DNA from: UBA9647 sp049522195
Lineage (GTDB): Bacteria; Bacteroidota; Ignavibacteria; UBA10030
Direction of reading: 5' to 3'
DNA length: 53,857 nucleotides
NCBI GenBank assembly: GCA_049522195.1
Contig: JBEKOB010000027.1
Location: 1-53,857, forward strand
Below, piece after piece: positions 15,156 through 24,361 of the stretch. How positions within the stretch are numbered: the first letter of the stretch is position 1; each line of letters starts with the position of its first letter. The position numbers were made by a program, and so were the translations under genes. The notes under the pieces are model-generated. The model searched no databases. It saw only the letters and a list, made by a program, of their open reading frames with translations, and was not told where the DNA came from.

Positions 15156-16811
15156 TCAGGTTTGGATAACTCCCGGATTGAACTTGGGGATTTCGGTATT
15201 GTGAGTTGCCATCTCTATTCCACGGGAAATCACGCCGCGAGTTTCAGCCGGATCGATAATGCCATCTATCCAAAGCCGTGCCGCTGCGAAGAGCGGGTCA
15301 AGCTCGGCTTCGTACCGATCCTGAGTTTCCTTGAGCAATTTGCCTTGCTTTTCCTTCGAAATCCGCTCTCCCCCCTTCTCCATCGCCTGGACCTTGATAC
15401 TCAGGAGTGTTTCGCTCGCCTGCTTCCCTCCCATCACAGCAATCTGGGCGCTCGGCCACGCAAAAATCATCCGTGGATCATACGCCTTGCCACACATCGC
15501 ATAATTTCCCGCGCCGTAGCTGTTTCCCACGATGAACGTGAACTTCGGTACAACACTGTTCGCCACGGCGTTTACCATCTTCGCTCCCGAGCGGAGGATA
15601 CCTCCCTGCTCGGCGCGGCTTCCGACCATAAATCCCGTCACGTCCTGTATAAACACCAGCGGGATCATTTTCTGATTACACGCCATGATAAAACGCGCGG
15701 CTTTATCGGCACTATCGCCGTAGATCACACCGCCGATCTGCATTTCACCTTTCGCTGTCTTGACGACGGATCGTTGATTTGCTACAATGCCCACGGCCCA
15801 ACCATCGACTCGTGCATATCCGGTGATCAGCGTCTTGCCAAAGTCGGCCTTGTACTCATCCATTTCACTTCCGTCAAGAAGGCGTGAAAGGACCTGATAC
15901 ATATCATACGGCTTCGAGCGATCTGCAGGAAGGAGTCCCAGGATCTCTTCCGGAGCAAATCGCGGCATAACAGGCGTCGCACGATCAAACTCCAGTCGCG
16001 GTTTCCCGCCGAGCTTTCCGATAATACTTCGTATCTTTTTCAGACATTCATCATCATCCTTCATCTTGTGATCGGTCACGCCACTGATTTCACAATGGAC
16101 ACTCGCTCCCCCCAGCAATTCATTATCGATTTCCTCGCCGATCGCAGCCTTCACAAGATGGGAACCCGCAAGAAAGACGCTCCCCGTCTTGTCGACAATC
16201 ATAGCTTCATCGCTCATAATGGGGAGATACGCGCCTCCTGCAACACAGGGACCCATGATGGCTGCAACCTGTGTGATTCCCAGGGAGGACATAACCGCAT
16301 TGTTCCGGAAGATTCGGCCAAAATGTTCCTTGTCAGGAAAGATTTCCGATTGAAGCGGCAGGAATACTCCGGCCGAGTCGACGAGGTACACAATCGGGAT
16401 CCGATTCTCGATTGCGATTTCCTGAGCGCGGAGATTCTTCTTGCACGTTATCGGGAACCAGGCCCCGGCCTTGACTGTCGCATCATTCGCGACTATGACG
16501 ACGTCTCGTCCATGGATCTTGCCAATGCCAAAAACGGTACCGGAGGATGGAGCGCCGCCGAACTCTTCATACATCCCGTACGCTGCGAACAGTCCAATTT
16601 CAAGAAAGGACGATCCCGGATCGATCAGCTTCTGTATCCGATCACGGGCGAAGAGTTTTCCTTTTTTCCGATGTTTCTCAATCGCATCCCTTCCCCCCCC
16701 CAATTTCACGATTTCCCCTTTGGCGCGCACGGAGGCAAGGAGAGCTCGATGGTGCTCCATGTGCTTCTGAAACGCTGCGTCGATCTTTATGTCACTTCCG
16801 ATGCGAGCCAT
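15156..16811 (-). CDS. Acyl-CoA carboxylase carboxyltransferase (beta) subunit, methylcrotonyl-CoA type
   Basis: The 551-residue carboxyltransferase moves CO2 from carboxybiotin to an acyl-CoA. Both crotonase-like halves are present. The first has IVANDATVKAGAWFPITCKK, IYLVDSAGVFLPLQ and MGPCVAGGAYLPIMSDE; the second has VFIQDVTGFMVGSRAEQGG and GNSYGAGNYAMCGKAYDPR. The wording is nearer to methylcrotonyl-CoA carboxylase beta than to propionyl-CoA carboxylase beta, suggesting leucine breakdown. No biotin carboxylase alpha subunit is in the window. A longer ORF to 16979 overlaps the neighbour; ATG 16811 gives MARIGSDIKID, 14 bp after the preceding stop. Confidence 0.9.
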   Translation of the reverse strand: MARIGSDIKIDAAFQKHMEHHRALLASVRAKGEIVKLGGGRDAIEKHRKKGKLFARDRIQKLIDPGSSFLEIGLFAAYGMYEEFGGAPSSGTVFGIGKIHGRDVVIVANDATVKAGAWFPITCKKNLRAQEIAIENRIPIVYLVDSAGVFLPLQSEIFPDKEHFGRIFRNNAVMSSLGITQVAAIMGPCVAGGAYLPIMSDEAMIVDKTGSVFLAGSHLVKAAIGEEIDNELLGGASVHCEISGVTDHKMKDDDECLKKIRSIIGKLGGKPRLEFDRATPVMPRFAPEEILGLLPADRSKPYDMYQVLSRLLDGSEMDEYKADFGKTLITGYARVDGWAVGIVANQRSVVKTAKGEMQIGGVIYGDSADKAARFIMACNQKMIPLVFIQDVTGFMVGSRAEQGGILRSGAKMVNAVANSVVPKFTFIVGNSYGAGNYAMCGKAYDPRMIFAWPSAQIAVMGGKQASETLLSIKVQAMEKGGERISKEKQGKLLKETQDRYEAELDPLFAAARLWIDGIIDPAETRGVISRGIEMATHNTEIPKFNPGVIQT

Positions 16812-16825
16812 GAAAATGGATGCGG

Positions 16826-19800
16826 TTACCGTTTTGCCGTTGTGTCGCGCTGCCCTGTGCCGCCAAAAAGCCAGATGGAATAAAACAATTCTCGGGCTTC
16901 TTCGTTCGTTGGATTCATATTGATGGCCTGGAGCGCGTATCCTGCCGCTCTCCCCGGATCCCCTAATCGACGATAGCATTTTGCGAGCTGAAGGAGCAGA
17001 GCATCCTGACGCACCCGCCGGTCAGCCGCATATTGCTCCCGAAGTTTCAGCGCTTTGTGATAGTGATCGAAGGCAGGCTGGAACTGCTGGACATCGAAGT
17101 ATAGATCACCCAGCCGTATGTGATAGTAGTCGACAGTATCCGCAGTCAGCTCAACGCACCGTAGCAAGAGTTGCTCTGCCTCCGTCTTGTCGAATAAGCC
17201 AAACGATGTTCCCACGCTCCGGTCGCGCGTGAATTTTGTCCACGCAAACTGTTCAAGGGCGACGGGGTCATTCGGGGTCAGTTCTGCAATCCGGGCAAGG
17301 CGCTGCAATTGTTCCTCCCGCCTCCCCAGACGATCTGTCAGCGACGCCATCGCGCTGAGTGCACGCAGGTCCTTCGGGTGTGAGTCCAGATATTTCGCAA
17401 GGACCGAATATCCGAGGGCAAGGTTCCCTTTACCGACATCGGAATGCAGGAGCCCGATGTTTAATCGCTCATCATCCGTCAGCGGCCTTGCTGCTACCAG
17501 TTCATCGAGGAACAGGCCCGTTCTGTGAAACGCCAGCCGCTCGTCAAATCGGATGATCTCGTTCGCCCCGCGGTTCACGAAGAACGCCCTTGGAGCCCAG
17601 TATTCCAGCAGAGGCTTGTCTTCCGTATTCAAGGGACCTGCACTCGCATATTCCCGGGCCGGTCCCTCCGATGTCATCTCGAGCGATGCCAGCGTCGCTG
17701 GATCCGGGACCTTGATCCGCTCCAGATCCTTTTTCACTGCCTGGCTTTCGAACTTCTTCTTGAACTGCTCCTCATTGAACACGAGCGAGTCCAGCGATCC
17801 CACGAGAAGGAGATCCGGTGACAATGATTGCCAAACGACAACGTGTGGAAAAACCGAGCGGAACGTCCGAACCACAAGCTTGAACGTTGCATCGTCAATT
17901 TCATAGAGATGGAACCATTGCACCATCACGCCCTGCGGTCGAAGCCTCCCCTTGCACATCTCGAAGAAATCCGTTGTATAGAGATTACCGATACCAGCGA
18001 TCCAGGGATTTGACGGCTCACTGATGATGGCATCGTAGTTCCCTTTGGAAAGCTTGAGAAACGCAAGGGCGTCGTCCACGTACAGCCTCATTCGTGGATC
18101 GCCAAGAGGGTTGTTGTTGACGTACTCGAAGAATGTCGATCCGGCAATCACCTCCGGCGAAATTTCGACACAATCCAATTTCTTGACGGGATGCGTAAGC
18201 ACGCTACCGCTGGTGACGCCGCTCCCGAAGCCAATGACGAGGACTGTATCGGGCTTCGGGTGCAGCATCATCGGAACCTGACCGAGGAGAACCTGCGTTG
18301 GCAGATCTCCGACGGACGAGGCATCTGCTTTCCCGTTGATGATCAGGACATTCTGAAAACCCGAACCCGATTGATTCTGAACGACGCCGACAGTCGCCGA
18401 GGCTCCCTCCTTGTAATAGAGTACCCTGTTCGCCCGTACGCCTTTCACGAATTCCTCATAGGTGGCCGGGGCTTGCCTGTTGTTGCCGAACTGACGGAAG
18501 ACACCCGAAAGTGTCACAATCTGATTCCAGTCGGACCCGAAAACAAATGTCAAAGAGCCCACAACCAGCGCCAGGACCACCTGCAGACCTCGACGCACAT
18601 TTGAGATACCTGTGTCGACAACCGTCAAAACGATCCCGCACGCCAGATTCAATACGAGTCCGACTTCCATCGCATGTCGTACACCGATGAGCGGTATCAG
18701 CACAAGTCCGGCTGCCAACGATCCAAGCACAGTCCCTAACGTATTCACAGAGAACACGGTACCGACAGATTTCCCGAGCACCCGGACTGACCTCGTAGCA
18801 ATACGGCTTGCGAGGGGCAGAGACATCCCAAGAAAAATTGTAGGAATGATCATGATCGTGAGGCCAATCAGGAACTGGAGCGTCAGGAAAACCGGGTAGG
18901 TCGCATCTGATCTTGTGAACATCGAACCGAGTTGCCAGAAGATGTACGGAACATGGCCATAGAGCGGAAGCATCAGAGCCATCGAGGCACCGATGAGAAG
19001 TTGGCACACGGCAAGAACACCGAACAGGTTGTTCCACTTCCGGATGAGAACCGAGACCAGCCAGCTCCCAATCGTAATCCCGGAGATGAAAGCGACCAGC
19101 ATCAAGGTGTAGGAATAAGTCGATGAACCCAGCACAGGTATCAGCAATCTGACCCAGGCAACTTCATAAATCATTGCGGCCAGGCCGGATACACCTGCGA
19201 CGCCGACAGCCAAAACGACAAAGAGATCCGGTGCAGAGGGAAGTTCGGTCTCGGGCGCAGATTCACCCTCGGCGGGAGCAAGCATCGTTTTTGTACCAAG
19301 AGCGAACGCGGCGACGGCAATAAAGATATTGACGACGCCCGCCGAGAGAACGGTTGCCTGAAGGCCTGCCATTGGCACAAGGAAAAATCCTCCAAGCAGG
19401 GAGCCGAGCACAGCACCAAAGCTGTTCAGGAAGTAGAGCGTCGCAACATTTTTCCCCGATTCTTCGACGCTTTGGGAGATGAACCGGACCAGGACTGGCA
19501 GCGTTCCCCCCATGAGAATCGTCGGGAGAAGCAGTGTCAGCACGCTGATGAGCAATTTGAGCAAGAGCACCGCAGGACCGTCGCTGGGTAGATCAAGCGC
19601 ATGCACCGTCATCACAAAGAGACTTTTTACAGCGCTCATCAACCATGGGTATAGGATACAGTAGAGGCCAATAAAGAACTCCAGGCCGCCATAGAGAACG
19701 ATGGGAGATTTCGCCCGGTCAGCACGCCGCCCCCAAAGCGACGCTCCAATCGCGAGCCCGCCCATGAACGTGGCGAGGACGATCGTCTGCGCGTAGGTTG

Positions 19801-19915
19801 TGTTGCCGAGAAAGAGGGAGAGATACTTGAACCAAGCGATCTGATAGATCAGGCCAGTGGCTCCAGAGACGATGAAGAGGACGGCAATGATACCATAAGT
19901 GGTCTGTTTGCTCAT
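16826..19915 (-). CDS. MFS-like membrane domain fused to spermidine-synthase-like domain and TPRs
   Basis: The 1029-residue protein has three parts. Residues 1-475 hold about 12-14 membrane segments in two halves. Residues about 500-770 are a spermine/spermidine synthase-like methyltransferase fold: VLVIGFGSGVTSGSVLTHP for the nucleotide-binding loop, LDCVEISPEV, YVDDALAFL and IISEPSNPWIAGIGNLYTTD. Residues about 810-1029 look like TPR repeats with basic linkers. Fused membrane/SpeE-like proteins are widespread but poorly defined, and polyamine synthesis is not proven for them. It sits between an acyl-CoA dehydrogenase and the carboxylase beta subunit in one minus-strand run. Confidence 0.85.
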   Translation of the reverse strand: MSKQTTYGIIAVLFIVSGATGLIYQIAWFKYLSLFLGNTTYAQTIVLATFMGGLAIGASLWGRRADRAKSPIVLYGGLEFFIGLYCILYPWLMSAVKSLFVMTVHALDLPSDGPAVLLLKLLISVLTLLLPTILMGGTLPVLVRFISQSVEESGKNVATLYFLNSFGAVLGSLLGGFFLVPMAGLQATVLSAGVVNIFIAVAAFALGTKTMLAPAEGESAPETELPSAPDLFVVLAVGVAGVSGLAAMIYEVAWVRLLIPVLGSSTYSYTLMLVAFISGITIGSWLVSVLIRKWNNLFGVLAVCQLLIGASMALMLPLYGHVPYIFWQLGSMFTRSDATYPVFLTLQFLIGLTIMIIPTIFLGMSLPLASRIATRSVRVLGKSVGTVFSVNTLGTVLGSLAAGLVLIPLIGVRHAMEVGLVLNLACGIVLTVVDTGISNVRRGLQVVLALVVGSLTFVFGSDWNQIVTLSGVFRQFGNNRQAPATYEEFVKGVRANRVLYYKEGASATVGVVQNQSGSGFQNVLIINGKADASSVGDLPTQVLLGQVPMMLHPKPDTVLVIGFGSGVTSGSVLTHPVKKLDCVEISPEVIAGSTFFEYVNNNPLGDPRMRLYVDDALAFLKLSKGNYDAIISEPSNPWIAGIGNLYTTDFFEMCKGRLRPQGVMVQWFHLYEIDDATFKLVVRTFRSVFPHVVVWQSLSPDLLLVGSLDSLVFNEEQFKKKFESQAVKKDLERIKVPDPATLASLEMTSEGPAREYASAGPLNTEDKPLLEYWAPRAFFVNRGANEIIRFDERLAFHRTGLFLDELVAARPLTDDERLNIGLLHSDVGKGNLALGYSVLAKYLDSHPKDLRALSAMASLTDRLGRREEQLQRLARIAELTPNDPVALEQFAWTKFTRDRSVGTSFGLFDKTEAEQLLLRCVELTADTVDYYHIRLGDLYFDVQQFQPAFDHYHKALKLREQYAADRRVRQDALLLQLAKCYRRLGDPGRAAGYALQAINMNPTNEEARELFYSIWLFGGTGQRDTTAKR

Positions 19916-19941
19916 GTGGCCCTTTGATTGGTAAGTCGTGG

Positions 19942-21114
19942 CTATGTCTGAAGCAGGTTTTTTGCGATAACCATTTTCTGGACTTCCGTGGTCCCTTCTC
20001 CAATGGTCAGGAGCTTTACATCCCTATAGAATTTCTCGACCGGGAAATCTTTGATGAACCCATACCCTCCATGAATCTGCACGGCCTCTGTCGCGACACG
20101 CTGAGCCACTTCACTTGCATACAGCTTCGCTTCCGCAGCAATCAGATTGATGGACTCCCCTTTCTGCCTCGCCATCGCAGCGCGATAGGTCAGGAGCCGG
20201 GCTGCCTGGATCTCAGTCGCCATCTCGGCAAGCTTGAACTGTATCCCCTGGAATTCTGAAATCGGCTTCCCAAACGCATGCCGCTCTTTCGAGTACTTCA
20301 CAGCAGCATCGAGGGCCCCCTGGGCAAGTCCGACAGAAAGTGCCGCAATGCCAATTCTTCCATTGTCCAGCACGACAAGGGCCTGTTTGAATCCATCCCC
20401 TTCCAGCCCGATGAGGTTCTCCTTTGGCACGCGCACATCATCAAAGAGCATCGTCACCGTATCACTCGCCCGCATTCCCAGCTTGTTCTCTTTCTTCCCG
20501 ACTCCCACCCCTTTCATTCCTCTCTCGACAATGAACGCCGAGATCCCTTTGTTTCCCTTACTGAGGTCTGTCTTTGCCATGACAACATACGTTGAGGCGT
20601 GAGATCCGTTTGTGATGAAGATTTTCGAACCCGATACGATGTAGGAGTCGCCGTCAAGAATGGCAGCAGTCTTCATCCCCGAGGCATCGCTTCCTGAGCC
20701 AGGCTCGGTAAGGCACCATGAGCCGATCTTCGCTCCTGTCGCAAGGTCTGGGACGTATCGCTTCTTCTGCCCCTCGCTTCCAAACAAGGAAAGATGCTGC
20801 AGGCACAATCCGCTGTGCGCCGCAAGTGTCAGACCCACCGACGGATCAACGCGGGAAATCTCCTCCATAACGATGACGAAATGAATCGGCAGAAGCCCCG
20901 CTCCCCCAAGCTCTCCGGGAATTGTCACACCGAGGTACCCGAGCTCAGCCATCTGGCGGACGACAGACATCGGAAATTCCTGAACTTCGTCCAGCTTCAT
21001 CACCTGGGGCAAAATCTGAGCCGCGGCAAATTCCCGGACAGATTGCCGAAGCATCTTCATTTCATCCGTGAGGCTAAAATCGATCGATTGTTCGTTCAGC
21101 TCGCTCTCTCCCAT
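19942..21114 (-). CDS. Acyl-CoA dehydrogenase, short/branched-chain type
   Basis: This FAD enzyme makes the alpha,beta double bond of an acyl-CoA thioester and hands electrons to ETF. Family motifs are clear: CLTEPGSGSDASGMKT, SGSKIFITNGSHA, and near the C-terminus QIHGGYGFIKDFPVEKFYRD followed by IGEGTTEVQK, where the Glu in GEGT is the expected catalytic base of the butyryl-CoA type. The protein is 390 residues from ATG 21114, which has GAGG 5 nt upstream; an earlier GTG is less likely. The chain length of its substrate cannot be fixed. Next to meaB and a carboxylase, branched-chain amino-acid use is plausible. Confidence 0.93.
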   Translation of the reverse strand: MGESELNEQSIDFSLTDEMKMLRQSVREFAAAQILPQVMKLDEVQEFPMSVVRQMAELGYLGVTIPGELGGAGLLPIHFVIVMEEISRVDPSVGLTLAAHSGLCLQHLSLFGSEGQKKRYVPDLATGAKIGSWCLTEPGSGSDASGMKTAAILDGDSYIVSGSKIFITNGSHASTYVVMAKTDLSKGNKGISAFIVERGMKGVGVGKKENKLGMRASDTVTMLFDDVRVPKENLIGLEGDGFKQALVVLDNGRIGIAALSVGLAQGALDAAVKYSKERHAFGKPISEFQGIQFKLAEMATEIQAARLLTYRAAMARQKGESINLIAAEAKLYASEVAQRVATEAVQIHGGYGFIKDFPVEKFYRDVKLLTIGEGTTEVQKMVIAKNLLQT

Positions 21115-21152
21115 AAGCACCTCAGGCTAGTTCTCCCCCCTTGTACGTCCAG

Positions 21153-22121
21153 TCACTGTTGGCCTCCGCCCGCCCGAAAACCTTCCAGAAGATCTGCAGC
21201 AACGTCGTACGGATTTGATTGACGTTGGAGAAGGAGATCGAGCTTCTCATGAAGTTCGCGGGAACGCTGGCTGTTCCAGAAGTCAATGTGAAGTTGATTC
21301 TCGATGATTTCGCGGATTCTGTGTTCCAGACGTGACTTCCGTTTCCGCTCGAGCCCTCCGGTGCCCTCCAGAAACGAGTGATGTTCCTGAATGAAGTTCG
21401 CAACTTCTTCGATCCCTTTCCCTTCACTGGCTTGTGTCTTCACGACGTCCGGCATCCAGCTCTCTGCATTATGCGAACGAAATCCGAGAATCATCTTGAG
21501 GGACATCACGGCCTGATCAGCCCCGGGGCGGTCTGCCTTGTTCAGCACAAAAAAGTCGGCAATCTCCATCAGTCCAGCTTTCATCGCCTGGATTCCGTCT
21601 CCCGATTCCGGCACCAGCACCACAACCGTGGTGTCGGCCGCACTGGCGATATCGAGCTCGGATTGCCCGACCCCGACGGTTTCCATCATAACCACATCAT
21701 AGCCAGCCGCGTCCAGGACATCAGCCGCCTCCTTCGCTTTCTTGCTCAGGCCTCCAAGGCTGCCGCGGGATGCCATACTGCGGATGAACACCCCTTCATC
21801 CAACTCCACTTCGCTCATCCGCACTCGGTCACCAAGGAGCGCTCCTCCGGTGAAGGGACTGGTTGGGTCAACGGCGATGATTCCGACTCTCTTTTGTTGC
21901 AGGCGGTAATATCTGGCGAGCTTGTTCGTCAGAGTGCTTTTTCCAGCTCCCGGCGGACCCGTGATACCCACACGGTAGGCTCTGCCGGTACGCCCGTAGA
22001 TGTCTTTCAGAAGGCTCTTTGAAAGAGGGGTGTCGTTTTCCACCTGGGAGATCGCCCGCGCAACAGTCTTGCGGTCTCCTTTGAGCAGCTGCTCGATCAT
22101 GGTGGCGGCGGTCGACGACAC
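21153..22121 (-). CDS. meaB: GTPase chaperone of methylmalonyl-CoA mutase
   Basis: MeaB/ArgK is a P-loop GTPase that protects and loads the B12-dependent methylmalonyl-CoA mutase. The 322-residue length fits. Walker A is GITGPPGAGKSTLTNK; the family motifs VDPTSPFTGGALLGDRVRM, MASRGSLGGLS, ETVGVGQSE and VLNKADRPGAD are all present. No mutase subunit is in the window, but its presence implies a propionyl-CoA to succinyl-CoA route in this organism. It ends 38 bp before the acyl-CoA dehydrogenase start and begins 4 bp after the epimerase stop. Confidence 0.95.
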   Translation of the reverse strand: MSSTAATMIEQLLKGDRKTVARAISQVENDTPLSKSLLKDIYGRTGRAYRVGITGPPGAGKSTLTNKLARYYRLQQKRVGIIAVDPTSPFTGGALLGDRVRMSEVELDEGVFIRSMASRGSLGGLSKKAKEAADVLDAAGYDVVMMETVGVGQSELDIASAADTTVVVLVPESGDGIQAMKAGLMEIADFFVLNKADRPGADQAVMSLKMILGFRSHNAESWMPDVVKTQASEGKGIEEVANFIQEHHSFLEGTGGLERKRKSRLEHRIREIIENQLHIDFWNSQRSRELHEKLDLLLQRQSNPYDVAADLLEGFRAGGGQQ

Positions 22122-22125
22122 GATT

Positions 22126-23049
22126 TTATAGGAATTTCTTCTTGAAGTATTCTGCCGTGAGGCGAAGCCCCTCGGAAAGCTCCACCAGAGGTTTCCAGCC
22201 GAGCTCCCGTTCGATTTTCTTGTACGAGATCACACTTCGGCGTTGTTCCCCTTGCTTCGCGGGGCCGTGGTTCTCCGCACAGGTTGGGTTCAGCCATCCC
22301 CGGAGAATGCGAAACAACTCATTGACATCCGTCTCTATCCCCGTCCCTATGTTGAAAATATTCGAACCCGGATAATTCAGGGCGAGGACACTGGCTTTGA
22401 CAACGTCGCCGACAAACGTATAGTCACGGGTTTGTTTCCCGTCCCCGTTGATGACGGGGCTTTCTCCCTTCAACAGTTTCTTCGCGAATATTGCGACAAC
22501 TCCCGCCTCACCATGAGGGTTCTGTCGGGGGCCATACACATTCGCGTATCGGAGAACGACGTGCTCGATGCCGTGCACCTGTTTGTAATAGAAGAGGTAC
22601 TTTTCTGTCACGAGCTTTGTGATCCCGTACGGCGACAACGGACGCACCGGGTGTTCTTCGTCAGCCGGGAAATAGTCCTGCTCACCATAGATGGCCCCAC
22701 CGGTCGACGAGAAAATGATTTTTTTCACCCCGAATTGTCTCGCTGCCTCGAAAATAGTAAGGCCTCCCAAAACGTTGACGCTTGCATCGAACTTCGGATC
22801 CGAAACGGAGCGGCGAACATCCATCTGTGCCGCATGATGATTCACGACATCAATCTTGTGACGGCGAAAGAGTTGCTCAACATCCGCGCTCCGGATATCG
22901 AGTTGATGGAACTCCGCCTTCGGATTGACATTCTCCCTCACGCCGGAAGAAAGATCATCGATGACAATGACATTGTGTCCACCATTGACGTAGACGTCGA
23001 CGACATGAGAACCAATAAACCCTGCACCACCTGTAACGAGAATGTTCAC
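22126..23049 (-). CDS. NAD-dependent sugar-nucleotide epimerase/dehydratase
   Basis: The 307-residue extended short-chain dehydrogenase starts with the NAD-binding GGAGFIGSHV and has VIDDLSSG, the catalytic YGITKLVTEKYLFYY (Tyr-x-x-x-Lys) and VLRYANVYGPRQNPHGEAG, typical of UDP-glucose 4-epimerases. The exact sugar is not certain. A longer ORF to 23190 overlaps purD; GTG 23049 is the better start because AGGA lies 8 nt upstream and the protein then begins at NILVTGG. The GTG is one base after the purD stop codon, so the two are in one operon. Confidence 0.9.
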   Translation of the reverse strand: MNILVTGGAGFIGSHVVDVYVNGGHNVIVIDDLSSGVRENVNPKAEFHQLDIRSADVEQLFRRHKIDVVNHHAAQMDVRRSVSDPKFDASVNVLGGLTIFEAARQFGVKKIIFSSTGGAIYGEQDYFPADEEHPVRPLSPYGITKLVTEKYLFYYKQVHGIEHVVLRYANVYGPRQNPHGEAGVVAIFAKKLLKGESPVINGDGKQTRDYTFVGDVVKASVLALNYPGSNIFNIGTGIETDVNELFRILRGWLNPTCAENHGPAKQGEQRRSVISYKKIERELGWKPLVELSEGLRLTAEYFKKKFL

Positions 23050-23050
23050 G

Positions 23051-24361
23051 TCAATGTTCCTGTCCGCTTGTGTGTGACTGCCGGCGCAATGCTTTCTGGC
23101 CGATATCGCTCCTGTAGTACGCGCCGTCAAATGTGATCGAACTGACTGCCCGGTAGGCAGCGTCGATGGTCCCTTTGAGGTCGTGTTCATAGCCGATCGC
23201 CGTCACCCCCAATACCCTCCCACCTGACGTTACAATTTTCTCTCCATCGGAGCGGGTTCCCGCGTGAAACACGACCAAACCATCCTCCTGCTTCACCTTT
23301 TCCAGCCCGTGGATCTCCTTTCCAGTCTGGTAATCATCCGGATATCCTCTCGATGCCATCACGACGCAGACGGCGGAAGCCGCGTGGTGTTTTACACTCG
23401 AAGGATCAAGCCTGTGCTCGGCGATCGAAAGCAGTATCTCCGCCAGGTCGCTTTCGATGAGGGGCACTACGACCTGGGTCTCGGGATCGCCAAACCGACA
23501 GTTGTACTCAATGACTTTCGGACCCGACTTTGTGATCATCAATCCACAATACAGACAGCCGCGGTAGGGAGTTCCGGCATTCTTCATACCGTTCAGCGTC
23601 GGAGCGATGATCTCGTCGCCAATACGCTTGAGAAGCTCTTTCGTCACGATTGGCGCATTGGCATAGGCGCCCATGCCGCCGGTGTTTTTTCCCTTGTCGC
23701 CATCGAGAATTCTCTTGTGATCCTGCGCTGAGGCGAGAGTGGCATACCGGTCACCATCCGTCAGCGCAAACACCGACGCCTCTTCTCCTTCCAGGTACTC
23801 CTCGATCACGACCTTTTCACCGGCTGCTCCAAAAGCCTTGTTCAGCATCATCTCGCGCAATCCGATCACTGCGGCATCATGAGTCTCACAAATCAGGACG
23901 CCTTTGCCAGCCGCCAATCCATCAGCTTTGACGACCAGCGGAATGGGAAGTTCGCGGGCAAACGCCTCCGCCTGGCTCAGCTCGCTGGCTGAAAAACTCC
24001 GGAACCGAGCGGTTGGGATTTTGTTGCGCGCCATGAAATCTTTGGCAAATGCTTTGCTCCCCTCAAGCATCGCCGCTGCCTTGCTGGGCCCGAAGATCTT
24101 GAGGCCGTGGTGCTCGAATTCATCCACAATCCCGTCAACAAGGGGCTGTTCCGGTCCGACAACGGTCAGATCGACGTCGTTTTCCCTGACGAACCGCATG
24201 AGGCCCAGAATGTCCGTCGGCTTCAGGGAAACCAACCGCGCCTGTTGTGCGATACCGGCGTTGCCGGGAGCACAATAGAGTCCCTTGACGCGCGGACTTT
24301 GCCTCAGCTTCCATACGATCGCGTGCTCTCTTCCACCCGAGCCTATCACGAGTATGTTCAT
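23051..24361 (-). CDS. purD: Phosphoribosylamine-glycine ligase
   Basis: PurD (GAR synthetase) joins glycine to phosphoribosylamine in purine synthesis. The 436-residue ATP-grasp protein begins MNILVIGSGGREHAIVWKL, the family start, and has VVKADGLAAGKGVLIC, EEYLEGEEASVFALTDG, HKRILDGDKGKNTGGMGAY and EYNCRFGDPETQVV. Its start overlaps the glycosyltransferase stop by one base (TGATG), an unusual partner for a purine gene. guaB lies further upstream in the same run, so two purine steps share it. Confidence 0.97.
   Translation of the reverse strand: MNILVIGSGGREHAIVWKLRQSPRVKGLYCAPGNAGIAQQARLVSLKPTDILGLMRFVRENDVDLTVVGPEQPLVDGIVDEFEHHGLKIFGPSKAAAMLEGSKAFAKDFMARNKIPTARFRSFSASELSQAEAFARELPIPLVVKADGLAAGKGVLICETHDAAVIGLREMMLNKAFGAAGEKVVIEEYLEGEEASVFALTDGDRYATLASAQDHKRILDGDKGKNTGGMGAYANAPIVTKELLKRIGDEIIAPTLNGMKNAGTPYRGCLYCGLMITKSGPKVIEYNCRFGDPETQVVVPLIESDLAEILLSIAEHRLDPSSVKHHAASAVCVVMASRGYPDDYQTGKEIHGLEKVKQEDGLVVFHAGTRSDGEKIVTSGGRVLGVTAIGYEHDLKGTIDAAYRAVSSITFDGAYYRSDIGQKALRRQSHTSGQEH

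Noticed and set aside
16068..16883. 271-codon open frame on the plus strand
   Set aside because: It lies antisense to the well-supported carboxylase beta gene, has no recognisable motif, and is the usual shadow of GC-biased codon use.
23050..23190. N-terminal extension of the epimerase to 23190
   Set aside because: It overlaps purD, lacks motifs, and GTG 23049 has a good ribosome-binding site right before the NAD-binding motif.
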